This document shows, in pieces, positions 44,906 through 55,841 of a stretch of 60,000 nt of DNA. The notes under the pieces are model-generated. The model did not search any database. It was not told the origin of the DNA and was given only the letters and a program-made list of their open reading frames with translations. This DNA is from Owenia fusiformis (lineage: Eukaryota > Annelida > Polychaeta > Sabellida > Oweniidae). How positions within the stretch are numbered: the stretch's first letter is position 1; every line of letters begins with the position of its first letter. The position numbers were made by a program, and so were the translations under genes. The DNA lies in NCBI GenBank assembly GCA_903813345.2, contig CAIIXF020000002.1:14344150-14404149 (forward strand), read 5' to 3'.

Positions 44906-45951
44906 CACGCCCGGTGATCGTGAATATGGGACGGAGGGGGAGCAGGCAATTTCTGCTAGGAAATTCAACAAATCTGGAAGAAGATTTATTTTTTCAAGAA
45001 AAAGTTTACAATTGAATTGCTAAATGGATAGGCGCACGGTATGGTAGAATATGTTAGGTTTTCTGGGATTTTTTCTGAAACGATACGCATCTAAGGTATG
45101 AGATCTATTAAAAAAGGCGCAAGGCCATCAACAGGCACAAATCAACGTTTTTGCTTGAATCAAGCAACAATGGTCTGGATGACCTGTAATAAATACTTGT
45201 AAGTGATGTTATCATAACTAAATTAATGTCATTGCTGAATTTATAAAATAAGTTTCCATATGTGAAATAAAAAATAATCGAAAATAATGAATTTGGGACG
45301 GAGGGGGGGAGGGGACGGAGGGGGGGAGCAATATGTATATAAGACATGATTAGAGATGTTTCGCGACTTTAAGTCCTTTTACTCCAAATGTCCCCATTTT
45401 TCAGTCTCCAGGGGTATATCATCCAGTTTCTTACTAAGTTAATGAGTTCATTTTTCAAATACAAGAATTCGTGTGAAGTTGTTTCACTTTATAGAATTAT
45501 TACTCCCCCCTCCGTCCCCTCCCCCTCCGTCCCCTCCCCCTCCGTCCCCTCCCCCTCCGTCCCATTTTAATTATTTTCGATTATTTTTTATTTTACGTAT
45601 GGAAACTTATTTTATAAATTCAGCAATGACATTAATTTAGTTATGATAAGATCACTTACAAGTATTTATTACAGGTCGTGTAGTCCATTGTTGCTTGATT
45701 TATAGCAAAAACTTTGACTTTTGCACGTTGGTTGCATTGCGCCTTTTTTAATAGATCTTATATCTTAAAAGAGTATCGGTTGAAAAATAATCCTAGAATA
45801 CCTAACATATTTTATCATACCGTGCGCTTATTCAATTTGCAATTCAATCGTAAACTCTGTCTTGAAAAAATAATTTTACCAGATTTGTTGAATTTTCTAG
45901 TAGAAATTGCCTGCTCCCCCCTCCGTCCCATATCTACGATCACGGGGCGTG
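44906..45951. mobile_element. foldback with GGGACGGAGGGG tracts, 5-bp duplication
   Basis: CACGCCCGGTGATCG (44906) is inverted at the right end (CGATCACGGGGCGTG, to 45951); AATTA flanks both (44901-44905; 45952-45956). The arms are about 430-450 bp with clear divergence: they share GGAGCAGGCAATTTCT, the TTTTTTAATAGATCT region and ATAAAAAATAATCGAAAATA. The inner edges carry G-rich or C-rich minisatellites of about 11-13 bp, GGGACGGAGGGGG at 45295-45325 and CCCTCCGTCCC at 45505-45565. It sits just upstream of exon D, within the presumed intron. Confidence 0.88.
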
Positions 45952-46163
45952 AATTATATGCATGAAATATAAACCAAAAAGACAATGATACATACTAGTA
46001 CAAATTACATTTCTAATACATACTTGAATATCCATTTAAATAGTGTTACATTTTTTGTCATTTTAAAAAATTGTGAATAATATATCGAGTTTGTGATAAA
46101 TCCATTTGTTATGTTAAAATTTTTCCAGTTTTCTTTTTATTCTGAATATTTGCACCAGTTATA

Positions 46164-46345
46164 CAGGGTTTCTCAAAAAAGGAACCCGAAATTGAATTGC
46201 TAATTTCTCAAAGATGAACAATCTTAAGGAAAATTCGCCAGTACCATCATTTGCGTCATTATGTCCTCTTTCATATGATACCAAGATGTTCTATTTTCTT
46301 CCACTGATGACTGAGCAATGTCCCATTTCTGGCATGGTCACTTAA
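46164..46345. mobile_element. mariner-like terminal fragment
   Basis: ACAGGGTTTCTCAAAAAAGG and TCATATGATACCAAGATGTT match the remnant at 4900-5090. Only the non-coding end is present. Confidence 0.6.
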
Positions 46346-47190
46346 ATCCCTTAGGACTCAATTATCTGTCAAAGAAAATAGCCAACCTTGGCATCATAAG
46401 AAAGACAAGTCTGCATACACGATTTTAGGACCGATAATCCAAAATGGACACCTTAATATTTATCCAGAATGCCCAAAAAATCAGTTCTCGATCATCCTGA
46501 AAACTTGAAATTGATCCCTCAAACAGTTAACCTGAAAATGTGTAGACAGGACTTTACATACAACATTTGATGATGGAAAATCCAAAATGGCTGCCTTAAC
46601 CTTTAGCCAGTTTGCCACAAACTGATCAGTTCTAGATTTTCTTTCTAAAAACCATCCCTGAGAAATCAATCCTTCAAATGGTTATTCTGAAAATGAGTAG
46701 ACAAGCCTTTACAGACACAATTCTAAGACGGGAATGAGGCTAACATGACAAAATGTCATGACCTAGTTGCTCTCAATATTATTAGTTCAATCTTATGTCA
46801 GATTTGCATTTCTGAAAACTCTGTAGATGATTTTGAAGAAAGTTGAAGTCAGTCTAAAAAGTATTTGTTAAGTTATTGGAAGTTATAAGAATTTGTTACA
46901 GATGCCGATACAGTCCTGAAATCCATCCCTGAAAATTTAAAATTGATCCATCAAACAGTTAACGCGAAGACAAGACTTTACAGACAAGATTTTAGGACGG
47001 AAAATTCAAAATGTCTCCCTTGACATTTACCCAGAATATACCGAAAAACTGATGTTCGAGTAATACTAAGAATCATCCCTGAAAATTTGAAATTGATCTA
47101 CTAAACTGTTCACCTGAAAACGTGTAGACAAGAGCTTACAGACAAGATTTTAGATATGGAAAAATCCAAAATGGGCGACAATAAAAAAAA
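46346..47190. repeat. minisatellite array (GTAGACAAG / AATCCAAAATGG type)
   Basis: Four to five degenerate units with TGTAGACAAGAC, ATTTTAGGAC, AAAATCCAAAATGG, TTACCCAGAAT, CATCCCTGAAAATTTGAAAT and TTGATCC. Related to 15840-17262 and 53532-54555, but more decayed. Confidence 0.7.
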
Positions 47191-47293
47191 TAGTTATGAG
47201 TTTATTACGGATTTCTTTTAACAAAATTATGGCATAGAACTACTGTTAACAACATAGGCTTTTACAACACAGGACACCTGAAATTATTTATAA

Positions 47294-47779
47294 CACCCCG
47301 CCAGTCACATTTGTCGTACGGAGGCCGTGTGTCGACCGCAGATCAATTAAATCAGTGAATTTCTGCGACGAGCGTAGAAAAACTACGCTCGCCTTGCGGC
47401 CTCCGTACGGTGTATCAAGTTTTTTACAGGTCGCATGGTTGCCGTAGAAATTATAACTTGGAGTTATAATATGTGTTCATTTCTGAGGTCCCTGTAGAAA
47501 TCAACTGGCTCAACAAGATTGAATCATTATTTGTCAATGTTTCACGATCACTTTTCATTTGATGTACATTCTAGCACTATGAATAACATTTATAAATTGT
47601 CCTGATGTAAATATAAAATGAAAAAAGTATTATTTATCAACGGAATTTAAAATTCACTGTGCGGCTGCCGTGGGAAATGTGACTGCAAAAGTATGAGAGC
47701 GCAGAAATTCTCCGGCGAGCATAGAAAAGCTACTGGCCGCATAGACCGCACGGCCGACGTGGGAAATGTGACTGGGGTG
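47294..47779. mobile_element. CACCCC-GTCACA MITE (copy 2)
   Basis: About 90 percent like 42366-42857 by eye, with CACCCCGCCAGTCACATTTG at the left and AAATGTGACTGGGGTG at the right. Flanks are TAA and TTA, so the target duplication is imperfect here. Confidence 0.8.
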
Positions 47780-48059
47780 TTAAGCAATAGTGCAATAGTC
47801 ATGGCTGGCCAATAGTTTGGCTGTAGCTAAAAAGACTGGCATTTCTCCAAACTCCATTATAGGCTATTTGGTTGCAATACCAATGAGCACTATCAATTTC
47901 CAGAATGACAACTGCAACTATAACAATATTATCCATGTCACCTCAGCACTCAGTTATTACGTACGATAACGGGCCTTGTAAAAGCTTGTACAGGCCTCGA
48001 AATTACAAGCCTCGTACATGCTCGCAGGGGCCTCGAAAAGAACAATTACGAGAATAATA

Positions 48060-49030
48060 CGAGCTTGTATATATATCTTTTATTGACTCTTTAGATGTCA
48101 TGACCTGACATATTAGTCATTACAAAATGAAATTTTACAAAACTACACTACACTACACTACACTAATATATACAATTTATACAAAAAACTTGTTATTTAC
48201 ATATGTTATAATATACTTTAGGTGTGATCGATGCATCCAAAAAGTTAATCTCCAGGCAAGTTTAAGTTTTTGAATGATTTTGTAATAAAACTTCCAACTT
48301 GCTTTTGCACATATTTATCTTTTGAAGATATTAACATAATGAATGTATTTTCAGGATCATGTTGATCAACATTAATTTTGCTAGTGATGTTGTCAAACAA
48401 TATTTTTCTATTTTCTCTATGTAAATGGCATTTAATCATGAAATGAACCTCATTTTCTATTTCCCCACAAAAGTTACATAATCGTTCATATTCAGGTTTT
48501 TGCCATGGTTTTACATATACCCAGTTCTATTTGTAATTTATGTGAACTTAATCTCAGTTGTGAAATTGATTGCCTGTGATTTTTGTTTTGAAGGCTTAAA
48601 TATTGTTCTCTTTCAAAAGTTGTTTTGAATTTAATGTATGTTCTTAAAACTGGGTATAATTGTAAATCACACTTCCATTTCTCCTTATAATTTTGGTACA
48701 ATGTTTTAGTTAGGTTCTTTTTAAATACATAGTCATCCTCAACAACTTGTTCATTCCAAGTGCTTTGGAGATTACAATCTTTTAAAATATTATGAACCTT
48801 ACTTGACCAAGTATTTTTAAATCCTAAACTGTACATTTCATAATCATATAGATATGCTTTATAAAGGAGGTTATCTGGACAAAGTTGTATAAGCCATATC
48901 CAATATTTAATAAAATGAATATCAAAGCACACACTAAGGGAAAACGACCCAGCTCTCCATAGACTGCTAGGGTTGCAGTTGATGTTTTCACACCAAGAAT
49001 GCTTTTTAAAAAGGACAGGTGAATAGTTTC
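48060..49030 (-). pseudogene. 5'-truncated LINE: C-terminal RT-ORF region
   Basis: Minus-strand frames give HLSFLKSILGVKTSTATLAV then YGELGRFPLV, followed by FKNTWSSKVHNILKD, KFKTTFEREQYLSLQNKNHR, LRLSSHKLQIELG and a knuckle (LCNFCGEIENEVHFMIKCHL). Frames switch near 48900 and 48510. It shares domain order with 13300-14640 but is a different, less intact copy. A short ACACT tandem (48143-48170) and low-complexity sequence follow at the 3' side. The flanks (47965-48060; 49055-49160) both contain CTCGTACG/GCTTGTAC words. Confidence 0.8.
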
Positions 49031-49160
49031 AAGTGACTTGATATGTTTTTTGTACAGGTCTCGAAAATGAGCTTCGTACGAGCACGTACGAGGATTGTGC
49101 TCCTTTTTGGCCATAATGACTCGTAATCCTCGAGGCTTGTACGTACAAACTCGTACGGGG

Positions 49161-50392
49161 CCCAATATAATTTGCATGTGTAGAAGAAATCCATTGCAAA
49201 GACCAGCTCCACGTTCTGGTCTCAGGATTTTCTAAATAGCTGAATAACGCTGACATAATAGATGTCACCCTTGTTTGTCTTTGATTTTTTTGGGCCACAC
49301 CTCCATTCAGTTCAATGCTAGAAACTTGCAATAGTCACTTAATTTCATGATTTGTCAAAAAGTGTTGATTGAATCTGTCTGAAACTCGAATGGCATATCT
49401 ATCGGATAAAAAATGTTAATGTACATACATGTATTGTGATTAAACATGAAAATGTTGGTTGTCATACGAATAAGCCAAGGTTTTAATGAATCTAGCATTG
49501 CACCAGATGGAGATTTGGCCCAAGTTTTTTTTAAATGTCATGGAAAATGATTTAAATGACATAACTGTGTAAATCAAACTTATTATCCGAGAAAACTTGT
49601 CACTGAATTCAAATATGCTATCAAAAATAAAGTAAAGTAATTGTCATTAGAGGAAGAACGTGCAAATCTCTAAAAATCTCATGAGAAAACGAGATTTAGA
49701 GAGATTTGAAAGCTATTTAGAAACTACTCTATTGAATTAATTATTTCAAAAGCCGATAATGATAATTTTCACCACTAGCAAGACAAAGATGCATCCAATA
49801 CATTCTCCTGAAGTCACAAAAGTTTCTGTAAACTCAAACTGCAGGGATGTTCACTTCAGTCTTGGAAGTAAAGAACAATGTATTAATAGTTAAATGATTT
49901 CACCAAATCTATTAGATTTCATTCTTTCAAAAGGATTTAAAATCTACAAGACACAAATAACAAGTATCTATATTACTGAAAGGACACATTCTTGGGAACT
50001 TAGAAAGGTTAAAAGGTATTTTTGCCTTTGACAACTATTCTTGGGAGACATTTTGAAACAACAGGCAGGATTTATCAATTAAAAAAGTGAGTTGAACACC
50101 GGCCTCTACAGTTGGAGACAGCCAAAACTTTTGTGACACAGGGAGAATGTTTCAGATGGATGTTAGAATTGACTGAGGTAAGAATTACCATGGGCTCTAT
50201 CATGGAATTACTAGATATGTGTCGGGGTATGTGTATGGCTAGTGCTGAAAATTCTTACTTTTGAATTATAATGTAAGCCTCAAATACATGATCCCAAGTC
50301 CAGAACAATGAGATGGTCAAAGAACAGAACCCAAAGATGGTATTGGCCTTAGATAAGCCCAAAGAAATGATTCTCATATTGTCAGAACCTAT
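49161..50392. other. no gene seen; one 17-bp hairpin
   Basis: AAATCTCTAAAAATCTC and GAGATTTAGAGAGATTT (49664-49707) form an almost perfect stem. Otherwise featureless intron sequence of the zinc-finger locus. Confidence 0.5.
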
Positions 50393-50752
50393 AGCTTGAT
50401 TGTAGAGTGGCTTAGAAGACATCCTTGCTTGATGTAGAGTGGCTTAGAAGTCTTCCAAGCTTGATTGTAGAGTGGCTTAGAAGACTTCCTTGCTTGATGT
50501 AGAGTGGTTTAGAAGTCTTCCAAGCTTGATTGTAGAGTGGCTCAGAAGACTTCCTTGCTTGATGTAGAGTGGCTTAGAAGTCTTCCAAGCTTGATTGTAG
50601 AGTGGCTTAGAAGACTTCCTTGCTTGATGTAGAGTGGCTTAGAAGTCTTCAAAGCTGGCTTAGAAGACATCCTTGCTTTATGTAGAGTGGCTTAGAAGTC
50701 TTCCAAGCTTGATTGTAGAGTGGCTTAGAAGACTTCCTTTTTGTTGTCAGAG
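50393..50752. repeat. 65-bp tandem repeat
   Basis: AGCTTGATTGTAGAGTGGCT starts at 50393, 50458, 50523 and 50588, an exact 65-bp period, then decays to about 50750. Each unit consists of two similar halves (GTAGAGTGGCTTAGAAGACT / GTAGAGTGGCTTAGAAGTCT). The start of the unit resembles CTAGCTTGAATGTAGAGTA at 50802-50820, next to the stop of exon C, so it may have arisen from 3'UTR sequence. Confidence 0.92.
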
Positions 50753-50822
50753 CTTAGTTTGTAGATTGACTTATATGACTGTTTCTTTATATTGTCAGAA
50801 CCTAGCTTGAATGTAGAGTAAC

Positions 50823-51181
50823 CTAGAGGACTGCTAGTTTGTAATCCATATCCATCTTGTGCACTCCTAATAGATGTCTCTTAAGCACATGTTTTAATCT
50901 GAAACATTTCAGACACAAATCACACTTAAATGCTCTCTCACCAGTGTGGATCTTTACATGATTATTGTAGTTTGTTGCCCACTTAAAGCCTTTGTCACAT
51001 ATTTCACAGATGTACTGGTGACTCATAGTGGAGTGCATTGACTTCACTACTGGCTTAGCTTCATTGCTCTTATCTCTAGCAAATTTTTGTTTCATCTGGT
51101 TGCTCAACATTCTATTTTTTCCACTCGATGACTCTGTGCTCCAGACTGGCAACTTGGGGGAGTCAGGCAAGTCAGGGGGCC
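50823..51181 (-). CDS. terminal exon C: two C2H2 zinc fingers
   Basis: The minus-strand acceptor GAGTTGCAG (ag at 51183-51182) opens in phase 1 and TAG at 50823-50825 ends it, 118 complete codons before the stop. A Ser/Lys-rich lead (GKNRMLSNQMKQKFARDKS) precedes YICEICDKGFKWATNYNNHV then KIH, linker TGERAF, and KCDLCLKCFRLKHVLKRHLL then GVH. All ligands are intact. Predicted contact residues are W,T,N,N and L,H,V,R. CDLCLKCF is close to the second fingers of exons A and B, which points to duplication of an ancestral exon. Same gene as the other three by phase and layout. Confidence 0.87.
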
Positions 51182-51183
51182 CT

Positions 51184-51905
51184 GCAACTCACAATGTTAC
51201 ATTAATTGTTAGCTAATGATACAGAAAATACAATTTATAAGGACAGTTTGGGTCAATGTTCAAACTGATCTATGCATGTGGCATTCAAAAGAAGATTGTG
51301 AGAAAATGCTGGAAGCTAATCTCCCTTGTTTTCTTGCAAGCTATTTCCTATAAAAGGTCAGTAGCCATTTGCCAAAAAGTTACTTAAAAAGGGTAGTTAA
51401 ATTTCCAAAATACCTTTAAGATAAATTATATACTGTTGGAAAGCTTATATACTCCGGTGTATGAAGCCAGGACTAAATAAGGCTTCGGGGTTGTATGTTT
51501 TTTATAAATGATTAAAGCCCTGAACTCAATGAATTGGAAGATGATGTAACAATGTATGTGCTGTTTCCACACATATGCAAAGTCTGGGAAACAATACATG
51601 GGTGGATTAAATCATCAACAATTCATTGTTTTTTTTTGTTGTTTTTTCACACATTGCAAAATATTTTGTACAGTATCAGGATTTTTTTCAAGGAAACTTT
51701 TTGCAAGGGTTAAGAAGCTTCAATTTCTAAATTTAAGTCAATACTAACCATTTGACCTGCCTTGTTGATCTCTATGATATCATTTATACTGTATTAACTA
51801 CCATCTTGAAATTATTAAATGATGTACTATATGTAATCAATTTCTATCTTGATTCTCACGGTTTTAGTTGCTCCATCATCACTTAATAGAATAGTATCTA
51901 CTGTA
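51184..51905. other. no gene seen (intron of zinc-finger locus)
   Basis: Plain AT-rich intron sequence. Confidence 0.5.
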
Positions 51906-52775
51906 TAAGTAGGGTTTGGAGAAAAAATCAGGTACCGGGTAGTAAATCCTCCATGCTGGGTTTAAACTTGGTACCTGATACCCGGTTGAAAAGACTGGGT
52001 ACCCAAAAAATGAAAAATACGAATATATAACATACATGTAATTCGATCATAAGAAAACGTGTAAGATTTGTTTTGAGTATACAAAAATGTATGTAACTTT
52101 CTTCAAAATTGAGCTAGAAGCTTAAAATAAAAAGCATTTTAAGGCTCTTTTCCTCCTCTATCATCGTGGTCATAGTCTCATTGGTTATGGGGGGGGGGTG
52201 CGATCGCCTATGACATTTTAAGACGTAACAATTTACACTTCAGTGGACGTTTCATCGAAAATTGGGATAACTTAAAAAATTATGATTAATAATCAAAATC
52301 TTACACGTTGCATCATGTAAATTAACACACGTCACCTCTCTGCTAAAGTAACGATAGCTATTTACAGATTTAAATCATAATCAAAACAATTCACGTACCA
52401 ACATGTTATACGACCTATTGAAAATAGAGTAAGATTGATTTGTCATGTTTTCAAATCGTCTTACAATGTCATAGGCATGTCGATGGTGCGATCGCACCCC
52501 CCCCCCATAACCAATAAAAAACATGATGATAGAGGAAGAAATGAGCCTAAAAACGCAATTTTTATTTGAAGCTTCTAGCTCAATTTTGAAGGAAGTTACA
52601 TACATTTTTATATATTCAAAACAAATCTTACACGTTTTCTAATGATCTAATTATGTTGTATATTCGTATTTTTCGTTTTTTGGGGTACCCGGTTTTTTCG
52701 ACCGCCAACCGGGTACCAAATTTGAACCCAGCATTGAGGATTTACTACCCAGTACCCGTTTTTTTCTACAAAGCC
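51906..52775. mobile_element. foldback with GGGTACCGGGTAGTAAAT ends
   Basis: Arms of about 320 bp: GGTACCGGGTAGTAAATCCT, CATGCTGGGTTTAAAC, ACGTGTAAGATTTGTTTTGA, GAGCTAGAAGCTT and GTGCGATCGC at the left are inverted at the right, separated by about 200 bp. A G-run (52190) is matched by a C-run (52497). The inner palindrome GTGCGATCGCAC is notable. Single ends occur at 33748 and 54590. Flanks ATAAGTA and GTAAGTA may be an imperfect duplication. Confidence 0.85.
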
Positions 52776-52887
52776 GTAAGTAAACAAAACAAAATGCTTA
52801 TGAACATGGTGTGCTCACAGCAAAGACACAATTACGTAAGACAAACAGATCAGTTCAATAGCTTCCTTCAATAGACACCTCATTAAG

Positions 52888-53397
52888 AGCTTTGTATAAA
52901 AAACCTCCTACCTCATACGCACTTACCCACGTACGTGGGACATGATACAGTCTTTGAAGGGTTCAAGATCCAAGGGTTTTAAAGATCTTAGTTTATTAAA
53001 TCTTAGTTTATGATGAATTATAGATGAGACTACTTAGATGCATTTGTAATGACCTTTGATAGCAAGTTGCTACTACATTCCAGCTAGGTTCGATTCCCAC
53101 TCGGGGCATCGAATTTAGAACACTTTCTTTCAATTTCTTTATCTGACTTGTTGGACCTATGCTCGCGGTCGTTAGTTACTTATTCCCCTGGGGCGCCCTC
53201 TGGTCATTACACATTAAAATGCATCCATATGCCTTTGTTTATGGATCTGTCATCTGTCTAGTCATAAAATAAAGCCGGAATTGTTAATAATTTGAGCTAT
53301 TTTGAGATTTAATAATCTTTAAAATTGAACCCTTCAATGACTGCATTGTGTTTCACGAAGGTGGGTATGAGGTAGGAGGTTTTTTTTAAACAAAGCC
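52888..53397. mobile_element. MITE with CTTTGT-AAAAAACCTCC ends, 9-bp duplication
   Basis: AGCTTTGTATAAAAAACCTC, CTACCTCATAC at the left is inverted at the right (GTATGAGGTAGGAGGTTTTT then TTTAAACAAAGCC). CTCATTAAG flanks both sides (52879-52887; 53398-53406). A GGTTCGATTCCCACT stretch at 53087-53101 is a perfect tRNA B box, but no A box is visible. An 8-9-bp duplication fits hAT, P or Mutator-like elements. Confidence 0.85.
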
Positions 53398-53531
53398 CTC
53401 ATTAAGGGCCATAAAATTGTCATTTAAAAGTGTGGTTACTAGTGAAATGAATATTTGATTGGTACATGTAAAACACAAGGGAATGAACCACCACACAGCA
53501 CTGGTACAGAACAAGGCACAGACGTGAACAA

Positions 53532-54555
53532 TATCGTACCTAAAACACAGCATTCTGGTCTTGTTGACCAAGAAAGCAAGATGGCCGCAGAAAAGTTAAT
53601 CAGCTCTAGAACTTATCACTGTGTAACATATGTAAAAATTTGAACAGTTTGGCTGGAAACCTGTAGACAAGCCTCGATAGACAAGATTTTAAGAAGGAAA
53701 ATCCAAAATGGCCACCTTAAAATTTACCCAGAATGCCCAAAAACCAATCAGTTCTTGACGTTGATATGTAGAAACATCCCTGAAAATTTCAGATGAATCC
53801 CTCAAATGGTTTGGCTGAAAATCTGTAGACAAGTCTTGAAAGTGAAGATTTTAGGACAGAAAATCCAAAATGGCCACCTTAAAATTTACCCAGAATGCCC
53901 AAAAACTAATCAGTTCTTGACGTTGATATGTAGAAACATCCCTGAAAATGTCAGATCAATCCCTCAAAAGGTTTGGCTGGAAACCTGTAGACAAGTCTTG
54001 AAAGTAAAGATTTTAGGACGGAAAATCCAAAATGGCCACCTTAAAATTTATCCAGAATGCCCAAAAACTAATCAGTTCTTGACGTTGATATGTAGAAACA
54101 TCCCTGAAAATTTCAGATGAATCCCTCAAATGGTTTGGCTGAAAACCAGTAGACAAGTCTTGAAAGTGAAGATTTTAGGATGGAAAATCCAAAATGGCCA
54201 CCTTAAAATTTACCCAGAATGCCCAAAAACTAATCAGTTCTTGACATTGATATGTAGAAACATCCCTGAAAATTTCAGATGAATCCCTCAAATGGTTTGG
54301 CTGGAAACCTGTAGACAAGTCTTGAAAGTGAAGATTTTAGGACGGAAAATCCAAAATGACCACCTTAAGATTTATCCAGAATGCCCAAAAACTAATCAGT
54401 TCTTGACGTTGATATGTAGAAACATCCCTGAAAATTTCAGATGAATCCCTGAAATGATTTGGCTGGAAACCTGTAGACAAGCTGAAAAGTGAGACGCCGC
54501 CCGCCCGCCACCCGTCAAGCTGACTATAATATCGTACCTCTTGTTAGGTACGATA
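53532..54555. mobile_element. TATCGTACCT-ended element carrying a 162-bp minisatellite
   Basis: TATCGTACCTAA (53532) is inverted at the right as AGGTACGATA (54546-54555). The body holds about five units with an exact 162-bp period (TTGGCTG at 53811, 53973, 54135, 54297 and 54459), containing TGTAGACAAGTCTTGAAAGT, GATTTTAGGACGGAAAATCC, AAAATGGCCACCTTAAAATT and AACTAATCAGTTCTTGACGT. As 162 is a multiple of three, a plus-strand frame stays open for two units (53806-54120), but it is not thought to be coding. Confidence 0.85.
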
Positions 54556-54589
54556 AAAATCAGCTGTTTGTTCCAAGTGGTGTTATAGG

Positions 54590-54650
54590 GTTTGTGTAAA
54601 AAAACTGGTGACTGGGTATATGGGTAGCCCGGTGACTGGGTACCCAACGT
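54590..54650. mobile_element. terminal fragment related to the 51906-52775 foldback
   Basis: TAGGGTTTGTGTAAAAAAAC, TGACTGGGTATATGGGTA and GACTGGGTACCCAACG resemble one end of the family. Confidence 0.5.
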
Positions 54651-54930
54651 CCCTACCAGGGTTAGGAATTTGATTTTTTGATTTTATGCCTCAAAATGCC
54701 CAACTGACCTCCAACTCAACAAACAAATCTTATACAACAAATCAAGTAAACAATCAACCAAGCAACCAACTTATCTATCAATAAACAACTGGCAAAACAA
54801 ACAAATATAGATATTCTGTTAATCACCCACAGCAATAAATCAAGCAACTAACGTTGTATTGTACGTTAGTTGACAGATAAAAATGGCAAATAACGTTTCA
54901 ATTTACGAGTACTTAACATATACAGTGTGT

Positions 54931-55400
54931 TCAAAAAACGCAACCCAAAGAAATCGCTATATCTTGGAAAATACTAATCCATTTATGTTCATATTTTCAG
55001 GAAAAAAAAGAAGAGACGAATATGTATAGCCCCGCTGTTAGTTAGTTGTAAAACATGATGTCTTGGACACTTGCTCAAAAGACAGTTGTACTAGCAAAAT
55101 ACGAAAAACGTGAATGGAAAATCATTTTATCTTGGAAAATACTAATTCAATTATGTTCATATTTTCAGGAAAAAAAGAAGAGACGAATATGTATAGCCCC
55201 GCTGTTAGTTAGTTGTAAAACATGATGTCTTGGACACTTGCTCAAAAGACAGTTGTACTAGCAAAATACGAAAAACGTGAATGGAAAATCATTTTATCTT
55301 GGAAAATACTAATTCAATTATGTTCATTTTTTCAGGAAAAGAAAGAAGAGACTATGTATGTATAGCTCCTGTTGTCAGTAAGTTGTAAAACATAATGCCT
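54931..55400. repeat. 168-bp tandem repeat, about 2.6 copies
   Basis: ATCTTGGAAAATACTAAT begins at 54961, 55129 and 55296. The first two units are nearly identical over GAAGAGACGAATATGTATAG and ATGATGTCTTGGACACTTGC, and the third is diverged. It is preceded by ACAGTGTGTTCAAAAAACGC (54931), a transposon-like terminus. Confidence 0.9.
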
Positions 55401-55496
55401 CGGATACCTGCTGCTCAAATGACAGTTGTACTAAGAAAATATAAAAATGCAGTCAGAGGTGACTGCCACAGCAATAAAACCAAATTACTTTCTAAA

Positions 55497-55753
55497 CATA
55501 GTGTTTTGGCACTTCAGATTTGGCACAAATTATCCTCATTCAATGTGTGGTGAATTTGTGGAATTTCATCAAAATTACTCCAGGGACTTTACAGTAATGG
55601 TCAAAATGCCTTCTTAAGTCTCCCTGAACCAGGGCGTTTGACTGCAGTTTGAAAGCATTTCGACCATGACTGTAGGTTGTATAGACTGTATAGATTTACC
55701 AGTACAGTAAATGAAGATGATTTGTGCCAAATTTGAAGAGCCAAAACACTATG
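55497..55753. mobile_element. short inverted-repeat element (257 bp)
   Basis: CATAGTGTTTTGGCACTTCA, GATTTGGCACAAAT at the left is inverted at the right (ATTTGTGCCAAATTTGAAGA then GCCAAAACACTATG). Arms about 43 bp. A target duplication is not evident. Confidence 0.8.
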
Positions 55754-55841
55754 GTTGTCTATTTGGTAAATATTGACAAATACAGATTTGATAGTATACC
55801 AGGATGGAAAACATAATTTTTCTAAATGTCTAAGCTAATTA

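Noticed and set aside
44512-45015. 167-residue plus-strand ORF
   Set aside because: Antisense to zinc-finger exon D, then runs into the foldback; Tyr/Cys/His-rich composition is that of an antisense shadow.
53085-53105. GGTTCGATTCCC as a tRNA gene
   Set aside because: Only the B box is present; no A box, anticodon arm or acceptor stem.
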